A stretch of 25,631 bases of DNA, taken from Candidatus Kuenenbacteria bacterium CG10_big_fil_rev_8_21_14_0_10_36_11. GTDB taxonomy: Bacteria > Patescibacteriota > Patescibacteriia > UBA2196. The translations under genes were made by a program, and so were the position numbers. The stretch covers positions 1-25,631 of the forward strand of contig PFBP01000019.1 in assembly GCA_002778535.1 (NCBI GenBank). The letters are read 5' to 3'. Under the pieces are notes generated by a model. That model was given only the letters and a program-made list of their open reading frames with translations. It did no database searches and was not told the origin of the DNA. Below, one piece after another: positions 1 to 5,770 of this stretch (the first letter of the stretch is position 1; each line of letters starts with the position of its first letter).

Positions 1-616
1 GAAATCTTTTGAGTGATTCGTCAAACAACTGATTTTTTTCAGCAATTATTTTCATAAGCGCGCTTCTTCTGATCATAGACATGGTGGAAATATAGTTATT
101 TTGTTTTAATTTTTCTGCGTCAAACTCGCCGCATTTAAAAGTTTTTAATCCATATTTAAAAGACGAATAAGAGTAAGTTTTGTCTGGATTTTCTTCCAAC
201 ATTTTAATCATTTTTTCCAGCGCGTTACTTTTTAAAAAAATTACATCACTGTCGCAGAAAAAGACATATTGACCAGAAGATTTTAAAAAGCCAAAATTCC
301 GCGCGGCTGACGCGCCAGAATGAGCAATGCGATATTTTTTTATTGTCATCACCGCTCCACTTTTATTGTCATTCCCGCCCCCGATCAAAGTCGAGGGCAG
401 GCTCCAGCGGGAATCTCGTAGAACCAAGGGATCCTCACTTTCGTGAGGATGACAAAATAATAATGTGTTCGCTGATTCTTTACTGCCGTCGTCCACCACA
501 ATCACTTCCACCTGCCCTGGCCATAATTCAAAAACCGTCTGCTTTTCCAGGCTTTTTAGACACCTTGACAAGTTTTTAAAATTATTATAAACAGGAATAA
601 TAATTGATAAAAACAT
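1..616 (-). CDS. GT2 family glycosyltransferase, 3' end outside window
   Basis: Starts at ATG 616-614 and stays open to the window edge, giving 205 visible codons. The N-terminus is a GT-A nucleotide-sugar binding fold: SIIIPVYNN at residues 4-12, VIVVDDGS at 38-45, and the metal-binding DxD as CDSD at 121-124. Family 2 enzymes transfer a sugar from a nucleotide or lipid-linked donor to a surface polysaccharide or glycoprotein, on the inner face of the membrane. Residues about 54-91 do not belong to the fold. They are encoded by a palindromic repeat (344-454) lying between the DDGS strand and the helix before DxD, and the frame is kept. The other glycosyltransferase and the flippase nearby suggest a surface-glycan region. 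The acceptor cannot be predicted. Confidence 0.8.
   Translation of the reverse strand, partial: MFLSIIIPVYNNFKNLSRCLKSLEKQTVFELWPGQVEVIVVDDGSKESANTLLFCHPHESEDPLVLRDSRWSLPSTLIGGGNDNKSGAVMTIKKYRIAHSGASAARNFGFLKSSGQYVFFCDSDVIFLKSNALEKMIKMLEENPDKTYSYSSFKYGLKTFKCGEFDAEKLKQNNYISTMSMIRRSALMKIIAEKNQLFDESLKRF
344..454. repeat. TGTCATTCCC-type palindromic element inside the GT2 gene
   Basis: Full element from TGTCAT (367) to ATGACA (454). One end is ATTCCCGC...GCGGGAAT with an expanded loop containing CCCGATCAAAGTCGAGGG. The other end is the perfect-type palindrome ATCCTCACTTTCGTGAGGAT. An extra TGTCAT copy lies 23 bp outside, at 344-349. Read on the minus strand it adds the peptide HPHESEDP...GGGND to the enzyme without a stop. 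Confidence 0.85.
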
Positions 617-659
617 ATTTTATTTAACCGCTTTAATTATTTTCTAAGATTTCTATTTT

Positions 660-674
660 TTATCCTGTGGATAA
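660..674. promoter_or_regulatory. Inverted repeat with embedded DnaA-box-like 9-mer
   Basis: TTATCC-TGT-GGATAA is a perfect 6-bp inverted repeat with a 3-bp centre. It contains TGTGGATAA (666-674), the reverse complement of the E. coli DnaA box consensus. It ends six bases before the -35 box at 681, a position suited to an operator. Single site; function inferred only. Confidence 0.3.
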
Positions 675-680
675 CCGCAT

Positions 681-708
681 TTGACAACATTTTCTATTGT
701 GATATAGT
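681..708 (+). promoter_or_regulatory. Strong sigma-70-type promoter for the small RNA (and perhaps the tRNA)
   Basis: TTGACA (681-686), a 16-bp spacer and TATAGT (703-708). The predicted start is near 714-716. It is one of the best consensus promoters in the window, and no coding start follows it, which points to a noncoding transcript. Confidence 0.6.
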
Positions 709-714
709 GTAATC

Positions 715-790
715 AAACGGCAGTAATGCCATTAAAACAGGCATTATCACTGCGTGTCAGCGAAAAGAGCTTTCAAAAAGAGCTCTTTTT
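715..790 (+). ncRNA. Short structured RNA with segments antisense to the adjacent tRNA
   Basis: A transcript from the promoter at 681-708 to the terminator at 763-790 would be about 75 nt. It folds into one main hairpin: GCAGT+AATGCC (721-730) pairs with GGCATT+ACTGC (740-753), with a 3-nt bulge and an A-rich loop. Two segments match the downstream tRNA: 716-729 is the exact reverse complement of 837-850 (14 nt), and 748-759 is the exact reverse complement of 850-861 (12 nt). Together they cover the anticodon arm without a gap, but their order is swapped relative to a simple antisense. No open reading frame of note. It matches no RNA family I recognise. It could regulate or sequester the tRNA, act as a leader that attenuates it, or be an inverted partial duplication. 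Confidence 0.5.
763..790 (+). terminator. Rho-independent terminator of the small RNA
   Basis: AAAAGAGCT (763-771) pairs with AGCTCTTTT (781-789) across a 9-nt loop and runs into a T tract. It lies between the promoter at 681 and the tRNA, so the upstream transcript should mostly stop here. Confidence 0.65.
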
Positions 791-816
791 GTGTTATTAT
801 AAATCTTAATGGACCT

Positions 817-888
817 GGGCCTGTGGTGTAATGGTAGCATTACTGCCGTTGACACGCAGTGGTGCGGGTTCAATTCCCGTCAGGTCCA
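817..888 (+). tRNA. tRNA-Val(GAC)-like gene with a nine-nucleotide anticodon loop
   Basis: Acceptor GGGCCTG (817-823) pairs with CAGGTCC (881-887), with discriminator A888 and no encoded CCA. T8, A14, G18G19, A21 and the TTCAA T-loop are all in place. The anticodon stem ACTGC/GCAGT (842-846, 856-860) encloses nine bases, CGTTGACAC, instead of seven. Removing the leading CG gives a standard TTGACAC loop with anticodon GAC (Val). The variable loop is only three bases. Position 3-70 is G:U, the usual alanine identity pair, and the acceptor is the same as in the tRNA-Ala at 5378-5450. GGACCTG at 811-817 could also pair with the 3' strand. A TATTAT box (795-800) may give it its own promoter. It may be a functional unusual tRNA or a decaying one. 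Confidence 0.65.
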
Positions 889-920
889 TTCTTAAAAGTT
901 ATTTTTAATAAAAGTAGTTT

Positions 921-2189
921 TTAATTTTTAAAGATATTTTTTATTTTTTCCGCAATTTCGTCAATATTTTCCGAATTGACCAAAATAAAATTATTATTAA
1001 CCACCCCGCTCCGACAGTGCTTCGCTTGTCGGAGCACCCCTCCTTGAAAAGAAGGGGACAGAAAAATTTCCCTCACACCACCCACATCGCCAGCAATAAT
1101 TGGCAAACCAAATTCCATAGCTTCAAGATAGACAATGCCAAAAGATTCTGTGTCTTGGACAGGTTTAAAACCCCCGCCTGACGGACGGGCAGGTGTCCCT
1201 ACTTTGCTATGCGGGGTTAAAATAAACGCGTCAGCCAAGGCATAAAAATTTGACAAATCATTATGCGGAACTGCACCAGTAAAAATTATTTTGTTCTTTT
1301 CTGGATTTACCTGATCACTAATCACCAATAACTGATTATTAAAATTTCCCTCTCCAACAACCAAATAAACCAATTCTGGAATTTCCTGCCAAACTTTGGA
1401 TAAGGCTTTAATTACCAAATCAATTCCTTTTGATTCTACTAACCGCGCCACAGTCAATAAAATTTTTTTGCCAGCCAAATTATATTTCTCGCGTAACTTC
1501 CCTACTTTAACTTCATCAACCATTTCTTTTTTTAAAGTATTAACTGGATAAACCACTTTTATTTTTTCTTCTGGCACATCAAAATCTTTAATTAAAATAT
1601 TTTTGGTAAATTCTGTATTAGCTTCCACAAATTCCGCGTCTCGCAGAATTTTTTTTGCCAATTTATATTTTCGCTCCACACTTTTTGAGCGCAATAAATC
1701 ATTGCCATGACAAGTGACAAAAAAAGACAGCGGTCTTTTTTTGTCATCCCATTTTTCTTTGTCATTCCCGCGCAAGCGGGAATCCCATCGCTTACAGATA
1801 TCCACGGGATCCTCACTTTCGTGAGGATGACATAAATAGGAAAAATGACAAAACAAAAAGTGATAAATTTTCCATACTATCCACACGGCCGTGCCAACTG
1901 GCAGAATCTGACCAACCCAAATTCTCTTTATCTTTTCTTTTTTTACTGTTCTATAAATATGCCAAATTAAAGGCAGCCAATGCGGCCAAAAAAAGTTAGT
2001 AAAAAAGTTTTGGTAATAAACCTCTTTCTCTTTCTGGATTTCCGCTTGCGCGGGAATGACAAAAGAGGCGTGCGCCAAAACTAAAATATCTACGCCGCCA
2101 TTTTGTAAGTCCTGCACCCGATTAAAATAGTATTCAGAAATTCCACCCATTAGCGGCGGAAAGTCCATAGTGACTAAAAGTGTTTTCAT
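921..2189 (-). CDS. GT4 family glycosyltransferase carrying several in-frame repeat insertions
   Basis: 422 aa, GT-B fold. The N-terminal glycine loop is PPLMGGISEY (11-20). The C-terminal nucleotide-sugar domain has TVARLVESKGIDLVIKAL (246-263), VVGEG (277-281) and the E-x7-E motif ESFGIVYLE (348-356), followed by GLPIIAGDVGGVREIF. GT4 enzymes add hexoses to cell-surface glycans or glycolipids at the cytoplasmic membrane. The protein is longer than usual because palindromic DNA is translated at four places: residues 43-52 (VIPAQAEIQ type), about 119-151 (HPHESEDP...SRLRGND), about 331-342 (GC-rich) and about 377-395. All leave the core motifs intact and lie between secondary elements, so the enzyme may still work. 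Starts at ATG 2189, the first codon of the conserved N-terminus. Confidence 0.82.
   Translation of the reverse strand: MKTLLVTMDFPPLMGGISEYYFNRVQDLQNGGVDILVLAHASFVIPAQAEIQKEKEVYYQNFFTNFFWPHWLPLIWHIYRTVKKEKIKRIWVGQILPVGTAVWIVWKIYHFLFCHFSYLCHPHESEDPVDICKRWDSRLRGNDKEKWDDKKRPLSFFVTCHGNDLLRSKSVERKYKLAKKILRDAEFVEANTEFTKNILIKDFDVPEEKIKVVYPVNTLKKEMVDEVKVGKLREKYNLAGKKILLTVARLVESKGIDLVIKALSKVWQEIPELVYLVVGEGNFNNQLLVISDQVNPEKNKIIFTGAVPHNDLSNFYALADAFILTPHSKVGTPARPSGGGFKPVQDTESFGIVYLEAMEFGLPIIAGDVGGVREIFLSPSFQGGVLRQAKHCRSGVVNNNFILVNSENIDEIAEKIKNIFKN
1008..1057. repeat. Two adjacent palindromes inside the GT4 gene
   Basis: GCTCCGACA (1008-1016) and TGTCGGAGC (1027-1035) form perfect 9-bp arms. CCCCTCCTT (1037-1045) and AAGAAGGGG (1049-1057) form a second imperfect hairpin straight after. 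They encode SPSFQGGVLRQAKHCRSG between VREIF and VVNNNF, where GT4 proteins normally have a short turn. Confidence 0.6.
1172..1193. repeat. GC-rich imperfect palindrome inside the GT4 gene
   Basis: CCGCCTGACGGACGGGCAGG is locally far richer in GC than its surroundings and forms imperfect CCTG/CAGG arms. It encodes TPARPSGGG, interrupting the loop just before the ESFG motif. Confidence 0.45.
1742..1832. repeat. TGTCATTCCC-type palindromic element inside the GT4 gene
   Basis: Core from TGTCAT (1760) to ATGACA (1832). It has ATTCCCGCGCAAGCGGGAAT (1764-1783) at one end and ATCCTCACTTTCGTGAGGAT at the other. A further TGTCATCCC lies 18 bp outside, at 1742-1750. Translated in frame as HPHESEDP...SRLRGNDKEKWDDK. 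Confidence 0.88.
2034..2061. repeat. Half copy of the palindromic element in the GT4 gene
   Basis: A 28-bp single palindrome, CTGGATTTCCGC...GGGAATGACA. It differs by one base from the half copy in metG (16635-16662) but is read in another frame, here giving VIPAQAEIQ. Confidence 0.8.
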
Positions 2190-2279
2190 TTGACTTAAAT
2201 TAAGAATGGTTATAAACTTTATTTTGTCAATTTAATTTTAACTGATTCTGTGGAAAAAACCAAATTATTAATTTTTAAT

Positions 2280-2327
2280 AATGCCTAAAATGGACTTACA
2301 AAAAGTCCGCTATTTAAATTAGGCATT
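2280..2327 (+). promoter_or_regulatory. Nested hairpin in the leader of the arginine decarboxylase gene
   Basis: The outer stem AATGCCTAA (2280-2288) pairs with TTAGGCATT (2319-2327), a perfect 9-bp match. An inner stem GGACTT (2292-2297) pairs with AAGTCC (2303-2308). The structure ends 13 bases before the ATG, with no clear Shine-Dalgarno between. There is no T tract on either strand, so it is not a simple terminator. It may control translation or mRNA stability. It matches no riboswitch I recognise. Confidence 0.4.
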
Positions 2328-2340
2328 TTAATTTTGCGTT

Positions 2341-2889
2341 ATGTTTGTACCTAAAAAAATGTTTCTTACCAAAGGCGTGGGTGTGCACAAAGACCGTCTG
2401 ACTTCTTTTGAAGCAGCTTTGCGCGACGCTGGCATTGAAAAATGTAATTTAGTTTATGTTTCTTCAATTCTGCCGCCAAAATGTAAAATTATTAACCGCT
2501 CGCAGGGCCTGCAAGAATTATCTGCTGGGCAAATTACTTTTTGCGTTATGGCAAGAAACGAAACTAATGAACCAAATCGTTTAGTATCAGCAGCCGTGGG
2601 CGTGGCTGTGCCAACTAATAAAGACAGCCAGCATGGCTATCTTTCTGAACACCATTCTTTTGGCGAAACAGCTGTCAAAGCTGGTGAATATGCCGAGGAT
2701 TTAGCCGCGACAATGCTTGCCACTACTATCAGCATTGAATTTGATCCAGAAACTGCTTGGAAAGAACGGGAACAAATCTACAAAGCCAGCGGACATATTT
2801 TTAAAACTATGAACATCTGCCAGTCATATGAAGGCAATAAATGCGGACTCTGGACAACAGTGATTGCTGTGGCAGTATTATTGCCATAA
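2341..2889 (+). CDS. pdaD: Pyruvoyl-dependent arginine decarboxylase
   Basis: 182 aa, the usual length of the family. It converts arginine to agmatine and CO2, the first step of one polyamine route. The proenzyme cleaves itself between two serines to create the pyruvoyl cofactor; the site here is [10 protein letters not shown] with Ser41-Ser42, matching the Ser-Ser site known from archaeal enzymes. The chain after the cut holds the family's conserved [12 protein letters not shown] stretch and ends in the strand [12 protein letters not shown]. It is the only protein gene on the plus strand, lies alone between two minus-strand genes, and has a hairpin leader and a shared terminator. Single-gene organisation with its own signals is compatible with horizontal acquisition or separate control. 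Agmatinase is not in the window. Confidence 0.92.
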   Translation: MFVPKKMFLTKGVGVHKDRLTSFEAALRDAGIEKCNLVYVSSILPPKCKIINRSQGLQELSAGQITFCVMARNETNEPNRLVSAAVGVAVPTNKDSQHGYLSEHHSFGETAVKAGEYAEDLAATMLATTISIEFDPETAWKEREQIYKASGHIFKTMNICQSYEGNKCGLWTTVIAVAVLLP

Positions 2890-2913
2890 TTTGTCTACTA
2901 TAAAAATAGAAAT

Positions 2914-2940
2914 AAACTGGGTTTTAAAACCCAGTTTTTA
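2914..2940. terminator. Bidirectional terminator between pdaD and the flippase gene
   Basis: AAACTGGGTTTT pairs with AAAACCCAGTTT, followed by T runs on the plus strand and, read the other way, on the minus strand. It serves the two convergent genes ending at 2889 and 2951. Confidence 0.8.
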
Positions 2941-2950
2941 TTTTAATTTT

Positions 2951-4411
2951 TTATCTTTTTATCTTCATTGAAATCAGCATATCGCTGAAATCGCTTTTAG
3001 TCAAGCCTTTAAAAAGTAAAAGGCAGGAAAAATAAATCACAGGGCCAAGTATGATTAAAATTATAAAATGCAGTTTAAATAATAACAGCCATAAAACAGC
3101 GGCCATAATAATGCCGGATAAAAAACACTGCCAAAAACTTTGCCATAAATATTTATGGTTATAAGTCATAATTTTGCCAGAAACCCTAAGCCCCAGATAA
3201 AACATGACTAAAGTGCTGATTAAAGAAGAAAACGCGCCACCAATATAAGTGAATTTCGGCACTAATAAAAAATTAAGCAAAAAATTTATCAAAGCGGCAA
3301 TCGCCACCTGCTTGGTGTTTAAAAGCTGGCGCGAAGTGGCGTTTAATAAAGAGCCAATGGGAAAAGTTAAAAACAAAAAAATTAAAGAAAACATTAAAAT
3401 TTGCAATGGCAAAACCGCGCTTTTGTATTCCACGCCAAAAATTTTCGGCACAAAATCAGGCGCCAAAACGCCAATGCCAAACGCGACTGGCAGACTAATA
3501 ATCATTAAATAGCGCATAGCTTTTTCAAAAACGCGCGATAGTTTTTCTTTATTATTAGCATAATATTCAGACATGGCTGGAAAAAGCGCGGCGACAAAGG
3601 CGAGCGGAATAAAATGAATAGCCAAAGTGATTTTCGTAGCCACTGAATAAATACCCACATTTGTATCGCAAATCTGTTGGTTGGCGCAGCCGACTTTGGA
3701 AAGAAAAATTGTGTCAACCTGCGTATTTAGACGCGCTAAAATTCCTGTTAGAGCAAAAGGGATAGCAATTTTTAAAAGAGTTTTTATTAGCGATTTATCA
3801 AAATTAATTGTGGGTACAATCCGCGTACGCCGGTACATTTCAAAAAGAGAATATAAAAAAAGAAATGAACTGCCAGCTAATACAGCTAAAACTTGCAATG
3901 CCACGCCTACATTAAGATAAAGCAAAAACATGCCCAACCCAACCACGATTGCCTGAAATAAAATTATGCCCAAGCTTTCAAATTTTAAATTTTGATTACC
4001 GCGCAGCACACCCCAAAATGTGGCTGAAAAAGTATCCAAAAGCATAATTATGCCAGTGAGATAAACCAAATTTTTAGTGAGCGCCGGATAGCCCATTAAA
4101 TTGATAAGACCAACAATCAAAAGATAAGTGAATAAACTTAAAATAGTTTTAATGCCCAAAACATTGGCCAAAATTTTTTTTGTCTGTTCTTTATCTTTGG
4201 CTACCTCGCGCGTGAGCACAGAATTAAGTCCGACATCAACAAAAACAGAAAAAATTGTGGTGAAAGAAAAAGCAAAACTATATTTGCCCAAATCTTCCAC
4301 GCCCAATCCACGGGCTAAAAAAGTAAAATAAACAAAAGCTAATATTTTTTGCAACATTAGCGCGCCGGTATAATAAGTGGTATTTTGGGTAAGAGTTTTT
4401 GGGGAAAGCAT
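2951..4411 (-). CDS. Wzx-like polysaccharide flippase (MOP superfamily)
   Basis: 486 aa from ATG 4411, chosen because the conserved N-terminus MLSPKTLTQNTTYYTGALML begins there. The 24 codons upstream belong to a decayed gene. The protein has about 12-14 hydrophobic helices, the FLARGLGVEDLGKYSFAFS stretch after helix 1, and LTREVAKDK, both typical of the polysaccharide biosynthesis branch of the MATE/MOP exporters. Such proteins flip undecaprenyl-linked glycans or related lipid-linked sugars across the membrane. The two glycosyltransferases in the first 2.2 kb make surface-glycan export the likely job. There is only a weak GGGA signal about 16 bases before the start. Confidence 0.85.
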   Translation of the reverse strand: MLSPKTLTQNTTYYTGALMLQKILAFVYFTFLARGLGVEDLGKYSFAFSFTTIFSVFVDVGLNSVLTREVAKDKEQTKKILANVLGIKTILSLFTYLLIVGLINLMGYPALTKNLVYLTGIIMLLDTFSATFWGVLRGNQNLKFESLGIILFQAIVVGLGMFLLYLNVGVALQVLAVLAGSSFLFLYSLFEMYRRTRIVPTINFDKSLIKTLLKIAIPFALTGILARLNTQVDTIFLSKVGCANQQICDTNVGIYSVATKITLAIHFIPLAFVAALFPAMSEYYANNKEKLSRVFEKAMRYLMIISLPVAFGIGVLAPDFVPKIFGVEYKSAVLPLQILMFSLIFLFLTFPIGSLLNATSRQLLNTKQVAIAALINFLLNFLLVPKFTYIGGAFSSLISTLVMFYLGLRVSGKIMTYNHKYLWQSFWQCFLSGIIMAAVLWLLLFKLHFIILIILGPVIYFSCLLLFKGLTKSDFSDMLISMKIKR

Positions 4412-4421
4412 ATCTATTTTT

Positions 4422-4648
4422 TTATATTCCCACAGAAACAATTTCCTGCAATGGCAAAGCAAAATCACTATTATCATCAACAATAATTTTTTCTACTCGT
4501 GTTTTTTCATCAACTACATCAAAAATGGTAGGACTATTTTTAATTTTTTCAATTCTCTGTTTCGCCATCTGACAATTAATTTATCTGATATTTTTTTTAT
4601 GCCTTCTAAAACATCTTCGTTATAAATTTTATTTAAATTTTTTTGCAT
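4422..4648 (-). pseudogene. Remnant of a DNA methyltransferase with internal deletion
   Basis: ATG 4648 opens MQKNLNKIYNEDVLEGIKKI, the characteristic beginning of beta-class N4/N6 DNA methyltransferases (NxIYNxDxLEGxKxxxDxSI). The catalytic D/NPPY block that should follow is absent. The frame instead runs to a stop after about 42 codons. A second frame (from ATG at about 4568) reads MAKQRIEKIKNSPTIFDVVD...VSVGI to the stop at 4422, which looks like the C-terminal helix region of such an enzyme. The sequence therefore seems to join the two ends of the gene after loss of the middle. It begins 2 bases after the stop of the nuclease-like gene upstream, as in a tight restriction-modification operon. 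Family assignment rests on a short motif. Confidence 0.5.
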
Positions 4649-4650
4649 AG

Positions 4651-5256
4651 TTATTTTAAAACAATACTTTTTGAATTATCGCGCAGTAATTTTAAAAAAT
4701 TTTCTCTGGTGCGATAGATAGGGTCATTATGATAATAAGATTGTATCTTATCATTTCTCGGGTTAACATAAATCGGTAAAAATTGCGGAGAAAATAACGA
4801 TAAATATCCACTGTCAAATTTTATGTTGATATTATTAAAGATGACACCCAAACAAGCGTAAATTAAATTATAATTTTTGTTAGCCATATATTGCATATAG
4901 AGTTTCTCTACAGCCGCAATATCATTCTTATTTTTACCTGATCCAACATTGTGTATTTTAACATTAACATAATAAATTTTATCACCAACTTTGATTTCGC
5001 AATCATGAAGACAGGTATCTGGCATATCAATATTAACATCATCAAGACCTAATTTTTTAGCATTATATTTTGTCTGTTATGTAATAACCTGTTTCACCAA
5101 CCAACTAACAGACCTGGTGTGCGATTTTAATCCGTAAGGTAATATTTTTTTATCTGTAATATCAAAAGAGGGCAATATTTTTATTAAATGCCTGTACATT
5201 TCTTCTAAAAATTTTAATTGTTCGCAAACGCGTTGTATTTGTAAATTGTTTTTCAT
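4651..5256 (-). pseudogene. Stop-interrupted restriction-endonuclease-like gene
   Basis: From ATG 5256 (MKNNLQIQRVCEQLKFLEEM) the frame reaches a TAA at 5077-5079. It then continues in the same frame without another stop to 4651, about 200 codons in all. The second half contains CEIKVGDKIYYVNVKIHN followed by NKNDIAAVEKLYMQY. An acidic residue, a hydrophobic strand and an N-x-K pair resemble the core of PD-(D/E)xK type II restriction enzymes, but the match is weak and no named family is claimed. The methyltransferase remnant right after it supports a dead type II restriction-modification pair. The single TAA could also be a sequencing error, or the downstream part could start at ATG 5025. Confidence 0.5.
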
Positions 5257-5300
5257 ATACTCAATTATAATATAAAAATGAAATTTTGACAAAATTAAAA

Positions 5301-5351
5301 TAGACTGTGCCGGGCTCGAACCGTTCAAAAGCAACACTGTTGCTTTTGAAC
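5301..5351 (-). repeat. tRNA-3'-end-like fragment joined to a GTTC...GAAC palindrome
   Basis: On the minus strand, GGTTCGAGCCCGGCACAGTCTA (5322-5301) resembles a T-loop, T-stem 3' strand, acceptor 3' strand and discriminator A, but no matching 5' acceptor is present. It is preceded by a perfect hairpin: GTTCAAAAGCAAC (5323-5335) and GTTGCTTTTGAAC (5339-5351) around a 3-base loop. It lies 27 bp downstream of tRNA-Ala. It could be a tRNA remnant disrupted by the palindrome. Confidence 0.4.
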
Positions 5352-5377
5352 CCTCCTCGTTGCAATTTTTCACCTTT

Positions 5378-5450
5378 TGGACCTGAGCGGACTTGAACCG
5401 CTTACCTCCTGCTTGCAAAGCAGGCGTTCTACCGGGTGAACTACAGGCCC
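5378..5450 (-). tRNA. tRNA-Ala(TGC)
   Basis: A 73-nt cloverleaf. Acceptor GGGCCTG/CAGGTCC carries the alanine identity G3:U70. Anticodon arm CCTGC-TTTGCAA-GCAGG has anticodon TGC. The T-loop is TTCAAGT and the discriminator A. CCA is not encoded. Confidence 0.93.
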
Positions 5451-5458
5451 AAAAATTA

Positions 5459-5704
5459 TCAGCCTAAATTTTTCATTGGTGAAAAAATAAACAAAAGAAT
5501 TTCCTGCAACCAGCCAGTCAGCCACATCAAAGAAATAATAATAATCAATAAGCCGCCCAGTTTATAAGCTGTGCGCGAGCCGCCCCAAATGCCGAATTTT
5601 ATTTCTGCCCATTCTGAATAACCAAAAGCTTTTAACATCCATTCGGATTTAATCACAAAAAACATGCCGATTAAAATACCTAAGATTGAAAAAACATAAC
5701 GCAT
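5459..5704 (-). CDS. Small membrane protein of unknown function
   Basis: 81 aa with two hydrophobic segments: residues 3-17 (VFSILGILIGMFFVI), and 50-76 (GGLLIIIISLMWLTGWLQEI onward). A polar stretch between them contains KAFGYSEWAEIKFGIWGGSR. No cysteines and no signal-cleavage site. The stop lies 8 bases before tRNA-Ala on the same strand, so they may share a transcript. Short two-helix proteins with a GG-x-R-x-AYKLGG linker occur in related genomes, but I know no function for them. Confidence 0.7.
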   Translation of the reverse strand: MRYVFSILGILIGMFFVIKSEWMLKAFGYSEWAEIKFGIWGGSRTAYKLGGLLIIIISLMWLTGWLQEILLFIFSPMKNLG

Positions 5705-5770
5705 AAAATATAATAAGATAAATTTATTTGACGAAACTTAGATTTTTTTGAACGAAACTAATACCGCACT

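Noticed and set aside
343..579. Plus-strand 78-codon open frame
   Set aside because: It is the opposite strand of the GT2 gene plus repeat DNA; its peptide is typical of translated palindromic repeats.
842..860. Reading the tRNA at 817 as a serine (TGA) tRNA
   Set aside because: There is no long variable arm and the base after TGA would be C; GAC followed by A fits better.
2280..2327. Leader hairpin as a terminator
   Set aside because: No T tract follows on either strand, and it sits directly before a start codon.
4412..4483. Longer start for the flippase gene
   Set aside because: The extra 24 codons overlap the methyltransferase remnant and do not match the flippase N-terminus.
5301..5351. 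A complete second tRNA next to tRNA-Ala
   Set aside because: No 5' acceptor strand, D-arm or anticodon arm can be found; only a 3'-end-like piece is present.
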